Shown: one piece after another, positions 55,415 to 64,000 of the stretch
How the letters are laid out: each line of letters begins with the position of its first letter
Position numbering within the stretch: position 1 is the first letter of the stretch
Notes under the pieces: generated by a model
What the model was told of the DNA's origin: nothing
The model's database searches: none
Seen by the model: the letters and a program-made list of their open reading frames with translations, nothing else
From: Chloroflexota bacterium
Lineage (GTDB): Bacteria; Chloroflexota; Anaerolineae; B4-G1; DUEL01
Direction of reading: 5' to 3'
NCBI GenBank assembly: GCA_014874475.1
Contig: JADBJJ010000027.1
Coordinates: 221,793 to 285,792, forward strand
DNA: 64,000 nt
Made by a program: the position numbers and the translations under genes

Positions 55415-56538
55415 CCCGCCTCCTCTTTACCGCCGCTCTGGAACCCACGAAGTATCTCGGCAAGCCGTTCCGCCGCGTCGGGACGGGCCAGGGCCGAAGC
55501 ATATGCTCGCATCCCGGCCAGCCGCGCCGGGTCCGCCAGAAGCGATTGCACCGTCGGTACCAGTTCCTCTCCCAGCCGCGCATCCTCAAGGACAACGGCT
55601 GCGCCGCGCGCGGCCAGCCACTCCGCGTTCACCCGCTGGTAGCGCCAGGCATACGGGTACGGGACCAGGACGGCGGGCAGTCCGAAGTACGGCAACTCCC
55701 CCAGTGTGGATGCCCCGGCCCGGCAGACGGCCAGGTCTGCCGCTGCCAGTGCGTGCCCCATTGCCGCGCCGTGGAGATACGGGTACGGGTGATACCGCTC
55801 CCGCGCGGTCGCCGGGAGTTCATCCGCCCGCGCTGCCACCTGGGGCCAGTCCCGCTCCCCGCTGATGTGGACGACCTGCGCGACCTCCAGTAGCCCCTGC
55901 AGGTTCTTCACCACAGCCAGGTTGATGCTCCGGGCGCCCGTGCTTCCCCCAAATATCAACAGGACCTGCTCCCCCTCCGGCAGCCCCAGCGCCCTTCGGG
56001 CCGTCGTCCGGTCTGTGCCGGTGAACTCCGACCGGATCGGGTAGCCGGTCACCACCACTTTGTGGGCAGGCAGGAAGGCCCGGGAGTCCTCCACGGTGAC
56101 CCCGATGCGGGTCGCCAGTCGGGCGATCAACCGCACTGCCAGCCCGGGCTCAATATCCGGGAGATACAACAGGATGGGCACCCGCAGGGCCCACGCCGCC
56201 AGCGCCACCGGCACACCGGCGTACCCCCCGGTGACGAAAAGCGCATCTGGACGGTGCCGACGACCCAGCCGCAACGCCGCGAAAAATCCCTGCGCCAGTT
56301 TGACCAGGTTGAGCGCGGCCCGCCAAATCGCCAGTCCGTGCAGGCCGCCTGCCGGGATTCCGGCGAAGGGAATCCCCGCGCGGGCAACCAGCCGCTCCTC
56401 CACACGCCCGCGGCCGCCCACGTAGAGCACGTCCACCGGCCCCGCTGCCTTCAACGCCTCCAGGACAGCGAGGCCCGGGTAGACGTGCCCACCTGTTCCC
56501 CCTCCGGCCATCCAGAGAAACATCCTCTCCTCTGTCAC
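55411..56538 (-). CDS. murG: UDP-GlcNAc transferase MurG
   Basis: MurG adds GlcNAc to lipid I to make lipid II. The 375-residue protein shows the N-terminal MAGGGTGGHVYPGLAV (about 10-25), GGSTGARSINLAV, and the acceptor-site region CRAGASTLGELPYFGLPAVLVPYPYAW. It has 4-base overlaps with ftsW upstream and cvpA downstream. ATG 56538 is used, and a second in-frame Met lies 5 residues in. Confidence 0.97.
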   Translation of the reverse strand: MTEERMFLWMAGGGTGGHVYPGLAVLEALKAAGPVDVLYVGGRGRVEERLVARAGIPFAGIPAGGLHGLAIWRAALNLVKLAQGFFAALRLGRRHRPDALFVTGGYAGVPVALAAWALRVPILLYLPDIEPGLAVRLIARLATRIGVTVEDSRAFLPAHKVVVTGYPIRSEFTGTDRTTARRALGLPEGEQVLLIFGGSTGARSINLAVVKNLQGLLEVAQVVHISGERDWPQVAARADELPATARERYHPYPYLHGAAMGHALAAADLAVCRAGASTLGELPYFGLPAVLVPYPYAWRYQRVNAEWLAARGAAVVLEDARLGEELVPTVQSLLADPARLAGMRAYASALARPDAAERLAEILRGFQSGGKEEAG

Positions 56539-57722
56539 CGCGGAGAGCGCAGGGAGCGCAGAGCGTTTTTGATTGTTAGATCATTCCCACTCTGCGTCCT
56601 TTGCGTTCTCTGCAGTTGAACTTCCTCCCTCTTCCAGCGGCGAGGCGGGCGTCCCCGAGCGATACTCTCCATAAGTCCCACGGCTGCCAGAGAGGTCACC
56701 AGCGACGAGCCGCCCATACTGATGAACGGCAGGTTGGTCCCAGTGAACGGAAGCAGCGAAGCGATGACGCCCATATTGAGCATGGCCTGGAAGACCAGAA
56801 GACCTGTCAGCCCGGCGGCCAGCAGTCCGCCGAAACTGTCCTTTGCGCGCAGAGCAATGCGGAACCCCCGCCAGGCCAGCACACCGAACAGTCCAATGAC
56901 CAGCAGGCACCCGAGCAGCCCCAGTTCCTCCCCGACGACAGCGAAGACGGCGTCGGTGTGGGCCGCGGGCAGGTAGAACTTCACCCGCCCTTCCCCCAGC
57001 CCTGTGCCGAAGAGCCCACCGCTGGCCAGCGCGTAGAGCGCCTGCTGCGGGTGGTACGGCAGGAGCGACGGGTCCTTCAACCCGGCCAGGAACGCCTCCA
57101 ACCGCTCATGCGCGTGCGGGTACACCACGATCAACCCCCAGAAGACCACTGTACCCATCAGCCCGGCAACGAACAACTGCCCGATGTGTGCGCCGGAGAG
57201 GAAGAAAACCAGAAAACCGGCGAAGACCAAGACGGCCACCGCGCTCAGGTCCGGCTGCAAGGCCACCAGTCCCGCCACCAGCCCCATCCAGACGGAGAAG
57301 GGGATCAGGCCATAGGAGAGATCGCGGATGCGCTCCCCTTTGGACGAGGCCCACGCGGCCGCGTAGACCACCGTCGCGACCTTCGCCAGTTCTCCTGGCT
57401 GGATGGACCCCCCCAGCAGAGCGCGCTGGGCCCCCCACTGCGGCCGGCCGACGAGCAGGACCAGCAGGAGCAGGACCAGTGTCCCGCCCAGCAGCGGCAC
57501 CGCCCAGCCCTGCCAGAGAGTGTAGTCTGTCCGGGCCAGCACCACAGCCAGGGCAGTGCCCAGCGCGACCCACAGGACCTGTCGCTTCAGCCAGTAGAGC
57601 GGGTCCCCGTACTGGCCGTAGCCCCAGTCAAAAGTCGTGCTGTAGACCATCAGCAGCCCCAGCATCACCAGGGCCGCAGTGGTCAGCGTCAACAGATAAT
57701 CGGGCGGTCGGGATTCTCTCAT
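56535..57722 (-). CDS. ftsW: FtsW lipid II polymerase
   Basis: The 395-residue SEDS-family protein has about ten membrane helices. Key segments are LMVYSTTFDWGYGQYGDPLYW, the QPDLSAVAVL loop containing the catalytic-site Asp, and GTNLPFISMGGSSLVTSLAAVGL. FtsW polymerises lipid II with FtsI during division. The last 30 or so residues (QLQRTQRTQSG... to RSLRSPR) are low complexity. They are encoded by a dispersed repeat (about 56540-56610) rather than by native sequence. Confidence 0.95.
   Translation of the reverse strand: MRESRPPDYLLTLTTAALVMLGLLMVYSTTFDWGYGQYGDPLYWLKRQVLWVALGTALAVVLARTDYTLWQGWAVPLLGGTLVLLLLVLLVGRPQWGAQRALLGGSIQPGELAKVATVVYAAAWASSKGERIRDLSYGLIPFSVWMGLVAGLVALQPDLSAVAVLVFAGFLVFFLSGAHIGQLFVAGLMGTVVFWGLIVVYPHAHERLEAFLAGLKDPSLLPYHPQQALYALASGGLFGTGLGEGRVKFYLPAAHTDAVFAVVGEELGLLGCLLVIGLFGVLAWRGFRIALRAKDSFGGLLAAGLTGLLVFQAMLNMGVIASLLPFTGTNLPFISMGGSSLVTSLAAVGLMESIARGRPPRRWKREEVQLQRTQRTQSGNDLTIKNALRSLRSPR
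56540..56612. repeat. Dispersed 'CTCTGCG' repeat under the ftsW C-terminus
   Basis: Units such as accgcggagagcgcag, ggagcgcagagcg and ctctgcgtcctttgcg appear in both orientations around 56540-56612. This is a different short dispersed repeat from the gcggatgaacgcgg family. It encodes the end of FtsW. Confidence 0.65.
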
Positions 57723-57756
57723 AGCACAGTTGGAGCCGCGAATTTTCGTTTTTTCT

Positions 57757-59145
57757 TCATTCGTGACTCGTGGCTAAACTCCGGACCAGTTCCTTAAATC
57801 GGTCGCCGCGTTCGGCGAAGTCCCGGAAGGCGTCAAAACTGGTCCCGCCGGGGGAAAGGAGCACCACATCCCCCGGACGGGCGACCCGTGCGGCGGCCTC
57901 TACCGCCTCCTCCAGCGTCCGGACCCGCTGGATGCTCTCCAACTGTCCCAGAGTGGCCCGCATCGTCTCCTCTACCTTTCCGGCGATCATCTCCCCGGCC
58001 TCACCGAAGGTGATGAGATAGCGGACCCGCTGCACGGCTTCCCGTGCGAACTCTTCCCAGGGCAACTTCTTATCCCGCCCACCGGCCAACAGGACAATGG
58101 GTTCGGTGAATGAGCGCAGGGCTGCCACCACCCGCTCCGGTGCGGTGGCGATGGAGTCGTCGTACCACTGAACCCCGCGCCACTCCCGGACAAACTCCAG
58201 CCGGTGTTCCACCCCAGGGAAAGTCCGGGCTACCTGCCGCATTGCCTCCACCGGCACGCCGACGACCCCCGCCAGCGCGCAGGCTGCCAGGATGTTCAGC
58301 AAGTTGTGGGCGCCCCGGAGCCGGACCTCCTCCCGGTGGCAGATGACTTCCTCCCTCTCCCCCAGCCGCAGGGCCAGTTGACCGTTAGTCTTGTAGGCAC
58401 CCCGGTCCACCTGCGTCCCGCCGCTGAAGAAGACGACCTGTGCCGGCGTTTCCAGCGCCAGGGTTCGTGCGTGGGCATCGTCAAACCCCAGGATGGCCCA
58501 GTCCTCCGGCTTCTGGAAGGCGACGATGCGCCGCTTGGCCGCGATGTACGCCTCCATCGTCTTGTGCCGATCCAGGTGGTTGGGTGTGATGTTGAGTACC
58601 GCCGCCACCGGCGGGCTGACCGTCACCAGTTCCAATTGGAAACTGGAGAGTTCCATCACTACCAGGTCCCCCGGCGCGATGTCCTCCAGGTCGTCCAAGA
58701 GTGGGTTGCCGATGTTGCCGCCGACCCAGGTCCGGCGTCCGGCAGCCCGGCACATCTCCCCGACCAGCGCGGTCGTTGTCGTCTTGCCCGCGGAGCCGGT
58801 GATGCCGATGAGGGTCGCCGGGCAGCGCTCCAGGAACAACTGCGCGTCGCTCACCAGCGGGATGCCCTTTTTTTGCGCCTCCACCAGCAGCGGGATATCC
58901 AGCGGCACCCCACCGCTCACACAGATGAAGTCGGTTCCCCTCAGCAGCGACATGGGATGGCCGCCCAGGGCAAAGCGAATGGGCAAATCGGCCAGCGCAG
59001 CAACGGCGTCGGCCAGTTCCGCCTTTGTCTTCAGGTCGGAGACGGTTACCTGAGCCCCGGCGTGGGCCAGGAACCGGGCCATCGCCACCCCCTGCCGGGC
59101 CAGTCCCAGCACCACCGCCCGCTTCCCGGATAGGTCGCGGGTCAT
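57757..59145 (-). CDS. murD: UDP-N-acetylmuramoyl-L-alanine--D-glutamate ligase
   Basis: MurD adds D-Glu to the peptide stem. From ATG 59145 (462 residues) the protein begins MTRDLSGKRAVVLGLARQGV and carries ATP-binding GITGSAGKTTTT (about 120-131) and the central-domain HLDRHKTMEAYIAAK. I prefer this start because it matches the family N-terminus. ATG 59190 (MTQTVSN) is an alternative. Neither has a strong ribosome binding site. A 34-base gap separates it from ftsW. Confidence 0.95.
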   Translation of the reverse strand: MTRDLSGKRAVVLGLARQGVAMARFLAHAGAQVTVSDLKTKAELADAVAALADLPIRFALGGHPMSLLRGTDFICVSGGVPLDIPLLVEAQKKGIPLVSDAQLFLERCPATLIGITGSAGKTTTTALVGEMCRAAGRRTWVGGNIGNPLLDDLEDIAPGDLVVMELSSFQLELVTVSPPVAAVLNITPNHLDRHKTMEAYIAAKRRIVAFQKPEDWAILGFDDAHARTLALETPAQVVFFSGGTQVDRGAYKTNGQLALRLGEREEVICHREEVRLRGAHNLLNILAACALAGVVGVPVEAMRQVARTFPGVEHRLEFVREWRGVQWYDDSIATAPERVVAALRSFTEPIVLLAGGRDKKLPWEEFAREAVQRVRYLITFGEAGEMIAGKVEETMRATLGQLESIQRVRTLEEAVEAAARVARPGDVVLLSPGGTSFDAFRDFAERGDRFKELVRSLATSHE

Positions 59146-59201
59146 CGTTTCGGATACAGGTACTCGCAGATTGGAAACGGTTTGGGTCATTCTGTGAATG
59201 T

Positions 59202-59429
59202 TCAGACCAGCCAGATGTGATCGGGCAGAACGGCGCGGGATGGGCGGACTTCCACCTCGCTGACCCACATCGGATGAGTACGGCTGTTCCCGCCCAGCAG
59301 GCTGGGATGTACAAAGCAAATCCTCGGCTTCTGCCCGTACTTCTGCTGATAACGGGCCACTGCCCGTTGCACTTTCTCCCTGATGCCCCGATAGGGATTA
59401 TCGTCAAACCAGAGAAGGCCAGCGTTCAT
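59202..59429 (-). CDS. Conserved-looking 75-residue protein between mraY and murD
   Basis: The small protein starts at ATG 59429 after the strong site caggaggagcaacg and sits in frame-tight spacing (45 bases after mraY, 56 before murD). The sequence is compact, with MNAGLLWFDDNPYRGIREKV at the N-terminus and HPMWVSEVEVRPS in the second half, and has no membrane segment. I do not recognise a family. The clear ribosome binding site and context support a real gene, perhaps acting in wall synthesis. Confidence 0.7.
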   Translation of the reverse strand: MNAGLLWFDDNPYRGIREKVQRAVARYQQKYGQKPRICFVHPSLLGGNSRTHPMWVSEVEVRPSRAVLPDHIWLV

Positions 59430-59474
59430 CGTTGCTCCTCCTGCATCATTCTGAATCCGACAACCGGTGTCTCC

Positions 59475-60473
59475 CTATACCAACGCCAGGGCGACACCTG
59501 CCATTGCTGCCATCAGTTGGACCAGCCAGAACCGCTGGACGACCTGCGTCTCCGACCAGCCCAGCAGTTCAAAGTGATGGTGGAGCGGCGCCATCTTGAA
59601 GACCCGCCGCCCTTGCCCGTAGCGTCGTTTGGTGTACTTGAAGTACAAAATCTGGGTGATGACCGAGAGGACTTCCGCCACCGGCACCAGCGCCACCACC
59701 GGCAGGATCAGCCACTGACCGGTCATCAGCGCAACGGTTCCCAGCGTGGCTCCCAGGGCCAGGCTCCCCGTATCGCCCATAAACAACTGAGCCGGGTGGG
59801 CATTGTACCAGAGAAACGCAAAACAAGCGCCCACGACGGTGAAGCAGAAGCGGACCAGGTAAATCTGCCCCTGCAGGTAGGCGATCACCCCGTAGGCCAG
59901 AAACGTACTGGCGGCGATGATGCCGGCCAGTCCATCCAGCCCGTCGGTAAAATTCACGGCGTTGGACGCGCCGATGATGACAAACATTGCGACCGGGATG
60001 TAAAAGAGGCCAATGTCTATCTTCTGCGGGATGCCCGGTATCGCCACACTGCGCAGGCCCAGGCCAAAGTGCAGCACTAGGGCGATCCCGCCCGTCAGCA
60101 GAATCTCCACAAGAATTTTCTGGCGCGCGGTCAGTCCTTCCCCCCGCCGGACCCCACGCACCCCTGCCAGGTCATCCGCCGCCCCGATGAGGGCGTAGAT
60201 CAGCATCACTCCCAGCGGCACCAGGATGGAGCGCCCGACCAGATTCCGCTGGATCAGGTTGTAGATGTTCAGCCCCAGGGTGATGAGGAGCACCGGCACG
60301 ACGATCATCAGCCCCCCCATCGTGGGTGTGCCCAGTTTGACCTGGTGACCGCTGGGGCCGTTAATGCGGATTCGCTTGCCGATGCCGCAGCGGCGCAGCA
60401 ACTGGATCAGCAACGGCCCCCACCCGACTGCCAGAAGGAATGAGATACTGGCGAGAATCAGCGCAAAATCCAT
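59475..60473 (-). CDS. mraY: Phospho-N-acetylmuramoyl-pentapeptide transferase
   Basis: MraY forms lipid I on undecaprenyl phosphate. The 332-residue, roughly ten-helix protein contains GTPTMGGLMIV (about 50-60), AADDLAGVRG (about 101), the acidic NFTDGLDGLAG (about 173-183) and the HHHFELLGWSETQVV motif near the C-terminus (about 296-310). The ATG at 60473 follows agaggagagcg. Confidence 0.97.
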   Translation of the reverse strand: MDFALILASISFLLAVGWGPLLIQLLRRCGIGKRIRINGPSGHQVKLGTPTMGGLMIVVPVLLITLGLNIYNLIQRNLVGRSILVPLGVMLIYALIGAADDLAGVRGVRRGEGLTARQKILVEILLTGGIALVLHFGLGLRSVAIPGIPQKIDIGLFYIPVAMFVIIGASNAVNFTDGLDGLAGIIAASTFLAYGVIAYLQGQIYLVRFCFTVVGACFAFLWYNAHPAQLFMGDTGSLALGATLGTVALMTGQWLILPVVALVPVAEVLSVITQILYFKYTKRRYGQGRRVFKMAPLHHHFELLGWSETQVVQRFWLVQLMAAMAGVALALV

Positions 60474-60527
60474 CGCTCTCCTCTGGCCCTCGCGCTCCAG
60501 GGCAACGGCGAGAGTTGCCCCTGCACG

Positions 60528-61943
60528 CTATCCCTGGCTCAGGGCGTTGACAATCTCCTCCATTCGCATTGCGCGGGAGCCTTTAATCAGGATCACGTCT
60601 CCTGGTTGCACCAGGCTTTCCAGCAAATGGGTGGCCGTCTGATTGTCCTCCAGGATGTGGACCCGGTCGGCAGGCATACCCCAACGGAGGGCGGTCTCGC
60701 CGATAATGCGCCCCAGCAGCCCAACGGTAATCAGAATGTCCACCACCTCCATCGCCCGCAGGCCCACCTTCTCATGCCCTTCCTGTTCATAGTCGCCCAG
60801 TTCCAGCATGTCTCCCAGGACGGCGATTTTCCGGCCTTCCAGTTCGTCCAGCAGATTCAGCGCGGCCAGCATAGAGGGCGGGCTGGCGTTGTAGGTGTCG
60901 TCCAGAAGAGTGGAGCCGCGCGGGCCGGGCACTGCCACCAGCCGCAATTGCGACGATGGCGCCGACATCCCCTCCACGATTTCCTGCCAGGTCAGCCCTT
61001 CCAAAATCCCCACCGCCGCTGCTCGCAGCGCAGTATGGACGGAGTGCCGCCCCAGAAGTGGAATACGGATATGCAGAACCTCTTCCCGGTAGTGGAGTCG
61101 GAAGCGGACCCCTTCCAGGCCCAGCCCTTCAATACCGTCGGCCCAGAGGTCGGCTTCCGGGGAGAGGCCGTAGGTGAAGATGCGCGCCTTCGTGGCAGAG
61201 CGCATACCCAGGACGTTAGGATCGTCGTAGTTCAGGATCGCTACCCCCTCTGGTGCAGGTGGCAGGGCCTGGACCAGTTCTGTCTTGGCTTGGATGATGC
61301 GATCCATTGTTTTGAGCCGCTCCAGATGAACCGGCCCGATAATGGTGACGACGCCTATGTGGGGGAGCGCAATCTCGGCCAGGCGAGCGATCTCCCCCAC
61401 GTCGTACATCCCCATTTCCAGCACCACTCGCTCTGTGTCGGGCGTTAGCCGCAGCAGGGTTAACGGAAGGCCAATTTCATTGTTGTAGGACTTTTCGCTC
61501 TTCAGGGTGCGGTAGCGACGGGCAAGGACATCGGCGATGAGTTCTTTGGTGGTGGTCTTGCCCACGCTGCCGGTGATGCCGACCACGCGCGGGGAATGGC
61601 GGCGGCGCCAGAAGGCTGCCAGTTCCTGGAGCGCTCCCAGCGGGTCCGGAACCTTCAGCAGGACGGGCAGGGTCCACACCTCCGGCAGTGCTGGCGGTGA
61701 GATGGTCAGGTCCACTACCGGCGCGGCGGTCTCCACCGGCCGCGCGACCAATGCCATCGCGGCGCCCTGCTGGAGCGCGTCGGCTACGTAGTCGTGCCCG
61801 TCGGCCTGCTCCCCCCGCAGGGCGACAAATATTCCATCCTGGGAGACCAGGCGGGAATCCGTCACCACCTCCGTCGGCCGCCGTTCTAGCCCTGACGGCC
61901 GTGCGCCTGTCAACCCTTCCACTATATCTGCCAGCGTCAACAT
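60528..61943 (-). CDS. murF: UDP-N-acetylmuramoyl-tripeptide--D-alanyl-D-alanine ligase
   Basis: MurF attaches D-Ala-D-Ala to complete the pentapeptide. The 471-residue protein has the family's N-terminal domain (about 1-100), ATP-binding GITGSVGKTTTKE (about 120-132), KSYNNEIGLPLTLL and a DDTYNASPPSML motif (about 365-376). It starts at ATG 61943 after gaggtctgaaa. The 150-base gap to ftsI holds no gene I can see. Confidence 0.97.
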   Translation of the reverse strand: MLTLADIVEGLTGARPSGLERRPTEVVTDSRLVSQDGIFVALRGEQADGHDYVADALQQGAAMALVARPVETAAPVVDLTISPPALPEVWTLPVLLKVPDPLGALQELAAFWRRRHSPRVVGITGSVGKTTTKELIADVLARRYRTLKSEKSYNNEIGLPLTLLRLTPDTERVVLEMGMYDVGEIARLAEIALPHIGVVTIIGPVHLERLKTMDRIIQAKTELVQALPPAPEGVAILNYDDPNVLGMRSATKARIFTYGLSPEADLWADGIEGLGLEGVRFRLHYREEVLHIRIPLLGRHSVHTALRAAAVGILEGLTWQEIVEGMSAPSSQLRLVAVPGPRGSTLLDDTYNASPPSMLAALNLLDELEGRKIAVLGDMLELGDYEQEGHEKVGLRAMEVVDILITVGLLGRIIGETALRWGMPADRVHILEDNQTATHLLESLVQPGDVILIKGSRAMRMEEIVNALSQG

Positions 61944-62093
61944 TTTCAGACCTCTATCTCCTCATCGGATTGTGCGGACTTTTTTACCGATCGCCGCACC
62001 AGTTATAGCGTATGATAATCCGAGGTACAATAACTTGCAACCGGCCTGTTTTGCCTCCTGGGGGGTGGTCCCTGTAGTTTCGCGCAATCTGTG

Positions 62094-63785
62094 TCATTGG
62101 GTGCTATTCCTCATTGGGAACAACCGGGTAGCCAGGCGCTGGAAGAGGATGGCGGCGGTCTGGGAAGCCCAGGGCGAGGTGCGGGGACGATCCAGCCGCA
62201 CCAGGATCAGCAGGTGCGGCTCCTCCACCGGCCCGTACCCCACGAACGACGCGATGGTCCAGCGCGGGTCATATCCCCCGGGGACCGGAATCTGCGCCGT
62301 GCCGGTCTTCCCGGCGATCCGATAGCCCGGGACAGTGGCCTGCGGTAAATACTGCTCCACTGCCTGGGCCAGAATCTCTGAGACAGATCGCGCGGTCTCG
62401 GGAGAAATGGGTTGCCCCCGGACGACGGGGCGGGATTCCAGCACCGATCCGTCGGGCCGAATCTGCCGGGCGACCACGTAGGGCCGCATCAGTCGGCCTC
62501 CGTTGGCCACCGCCGCCACTGCCGACGCCATCTGTATCGGCGTCACCGCGATCGCCTGCCCGTAAGCGTTGGTCCCCAGATACGAATCGTGCCAGTCCAG
62601 GTCCCCCACCATATGCACCGTCCCGCCGATCTCTCCCTGCAGGTCTACTCCGGTGGATTGCCCGAAGCCGAAAGCCCGGATATACCGGTAGAACATCTCC
62701 GGCCCCGTCCGGGTCGCCAGCCAGGCGGCGCCGACGTTCAGGGAGTGTCCCATTAACCCGACCAGGTTCTGCTCCCCGTAGGCCTTCCCGTCCCAGTTCG
62801 TAATGACATGTCCACCGACCTCAATCCGTCCGGTGTCCACATACGTCTGCTGGGGAGATACGGCGCCGCTATCCAGCGCCCCTGCCAGAGTGATGATTTT
62901 AAAGATGGAGCCGGGTTCGTACTGGGTGTTGACGGCCGGGTTCAGAAAAACCTCTTCTCCTTTCTCCTCCATGTACATTTCATACTGGTTCGGGTCAAAG
63001 GACGGCTGGACAGCCAACGCCAGGATGGCCCCTGTTCGGGGGTCCATCACCAGAACCAGGCCGCTATCCGCCCGGTACTCTTCCAGAGCGCGGGCCAGTT
63101 CTTCCTCGGCGGCCATCTGCATAGCCAGGTTCAGCGTCAACACCAGATGGTTGCCCCGTTGAGGAATGGGAACCCGGTCTTCTTCCTGGGGGAGCGGCTG
63201 CGTGCCGGACGCATCTGCCTCGGCGACCAATTGCGCTGCCTGGGGGCGGAGCACGCGGTTGTAATACCCCTCCAGTCCATAGAACCCTTCCCCGCTGTAA
63301 GCGGTGAAACCCAATAGAAAAGATGCCACGGTCCTGTGAGGGTACTGTCGCAGCCAGCGCAAGCGTGCCCAGACTCCAGATAGTTTCAACTCTTTGACGG
63401 TTTCCCCCTGCTCCCACGAGACGTAAGGGGCCAGAATGACGCCCTGGGAGGTATGCCCCATCGTTGCGGAGAGGGTCTCGGCGGGAATCTGGAGGATCGG
63501 AGAGAGGGCTTTTGCGACTTCCGTCACATCCGTAATGTACGCGGGGCTGGCCCCGATGGTGTAGTAGGGTTCGCTGAAGGCCAGAGGGAATCCGTTGGCA
63601 TCGGAAATGGACCCCCGGGGAGGTTCGGGAAGCGAGAGGTTTCGGAGTCGTTCCTGGGTTGCCTGCTGGCGATACGCAGTGCCGTGAACGACTTGGACGT
63701 CCAGCAGGCGCCAGAGGAGGAGCAGGACCAGAGGCACCAGCAGAAACACGATAAGCGTCAGCCGGGGACGGATATAGACGGGCAT
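62094..63785 (-). CDS. ftsI: Class B penicillin-binding protein (FtsI-like)
   Basis: This division transpeptidase has an N-terminal membrane helix (about 8-28), the pedestal with RGSISDANGFPLA (about 57), and the catalytic triad motifs Ser293-IF-Lys296 (EPGSIFKI), Ser348-Leu-Asn350 (GHSLN) and Lys493-Thr-Gly (AGKTGTAQ). The 563-residue length suits FtsI without PASTA domains. It starts at ATG 63785, 2 bases past the stop of the ftsL-like gene. Confidence 0.95.
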   Translation of the reverse strand: MPVYIRPRLTLIVFLLVPLVLLLLWRLLDVQVVHGTAYRQQATQERLRNLSLPEPPRGSISDANGFPLAFSEPYYTIGASPAYITDVTEVAKALSPILQIPAETLSATMGHTSQGVILAPYVSWEQGETVKELKLSGVWARLRWLRQYPHRTVASFLLGFTAYSGEGFYGLEGYYNRVLRPQAAQLVAEADASGTQPLPQEEDRVPIPQRGNHLVLTLNLAMQMAAEEELARALEEYRADSGLVLVMDPRTGAILALAVQPSFDPNQYEMYMEEKGEEVFLNPAVNTQYEPGSIFKIITLAGALDSGAVSPQQTYVDTGRIEVGGHVITNWDGKAYGEQNLVGLMGHSLNVGAAWLATRTGPEMFYRYIRAFGFGQSTGVDLQGEIGGTVHMVGDLDWHDSYLGTNAYGQAIAVTPIQMASAVAAVANGGRLMRPYVVARQIRPDGSVLESRPVVRGQPISPETARSVSEILAQAVEQYLPQATVPGYRIAGKTGTAQIPVPGGYDPRWTIASFVGYGPVEEPHLLILVRLDRPRTSPWASQTAAILFQRLATRLFPMRNSTQ

Positions 63786-63787
63786 AG

Positions 63788-64000
63788 TCAGGGACTCACC
63801 GTTTCCGTCTGCAAGGCGGGGACAAAACCCCGCTGGATGGCTTGCTGGAATAGGTTCTGTTGCTTCTCCCCGATTTGCTTTTCCAGGGCTGCGTTGATTG
63901 TCTGGATTTGAAGGAGTGCTTCCCGAAGGTCCTGAACGCGTCGGGCTTCAAGATATGTGTAACTGACCAGTCCCAGATAGAATGACGCCAGCAGCCCGCT
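63788..64000 (-). CDS. ftsL: FtsL/DivIC-like division protein, 5' truncated by the window edge
   Basis: The visible 70 C-terminal residues end at TGA 63788-63790, 2 bases before ftsI. They start with a hydrophobic stretch (SGLLASFYLGLVSYTYL) followed by a heptad-like coiled-coil (RRVQDLREALLQIQTINAALEKQI, written here by its key parts: RRVQDLREALLQ, INAALEKQI). That topology and the place just before ftsI fit FtsL/DivIC-type proteins. The start and any upstream gene are outside the window. The short sequence keeps the family call tentative. Confidence 0.6.
   Translation of the reverse strand, partial: SGLLASFYLGLVSYTYLEARRVQDLREALLQIQTINAALEKQIGEKQQNLFQQAIQRGFVPALQTETVSP

Overview
The window looks like chromosomal DNA from a GC-rich member of the Chloroflexota, probably the Anaerolineae or a related lineage. 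This is inferred. The reasons are: three secreted proteins end in the short tail FLPLVMRN, YLPIVMRN or FLPLVTNG, which I associate with Chloroflexota surface proteins; a Tad pilus locus has no outer-membrane secretin, as expected of a cell without a classical outer membrane; many exported proteins carry Thr/Pro-rich linkers; and the dcw cluster contains extra small genes. No rRNA, tRNA or CRISPR array was recognised.

Layout. 0-10.7 kb (+): the end of a secreted repeat protein, a small anchored protein, then a Tad-type pilus machine (TadE, a TadG-like protein whose vWA domain is split by a carbohydrate-binding-like insert, CpaB, a receiver-CpaE fusion, CpaF, TadB, TadC). 10.8-19.98 kb (+): ComF, long-form HPF, a nucleotidyltransferase-like protein of unknown role, a membrane-anchored NACHT-like NTPase with HEAT repeats, transketolase, FdhD and a lipoprotein. 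20.0-20.4 kb: a 307-bp non-coding element with nested palindromes that resembles a solitary HEARO/omega-RNA (IscB-type) element. 20.5-25.6 kb (+): a GATase1-like/flippase fusion and a PhoB/PhoR-type two-component pair. 25.7-31.0 kb (-): an LPETG surface protein and a 1466-residue secreted protein. 31.1-31.4 kb: a collapsed copy of the histidine kinase gene inside a perfect 13-bp inverted repeat. 31.4-38.2 kb: two secreted glycoside hydrolases (GH113-like and GH26-like), a cellulose-synthase-like GT2, a GT-C membrane glycosyltransferase and a frameshifted PAP2 phosphatase. This set fits extracellular polysaccharide synthesis.

38.3-43.1 kb (-): pstS-pstC-pstA-pstB-phoU, preceded by four 11-bp direct repeats that look like a PhoB/PhoP box. 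They plausibly connect this operon to the two-component pair at 23-25.6 kb. 43.2-44.2 kb (-): an L,D-transpeptidase. 44.4-64 kb (-): a dcw cell-wall and division cluster, read from the right edge as ftsL-like, ftsI, murF, mraY, a 75-residue gene, murD, ftsW, murG, cvpA, murC, (small ORF), murB, ddl, ftsQ, ftsA, ftsZ. It is followed by a tyrosine-recombinase-like protein lacking its catalytic residues and a two-gene 2-oxoacid:ferredoxin oxidoreductase, and it ends at a strong terminator near 44.34 kb.

Several genes (comF, transketolase, murB, ftsW) end inside short dispersed repeats that supply their last codons. The best candidates for something new are the solitary HEARO-like element, the split-vWA Tad protein, the NTase-like/NACHT-HEAT gene pair, the apparently dead recombinase in the division cluster, and the amidotransferase-like/flippase fusion. 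All calls come from reading the sequence; no database search was run.
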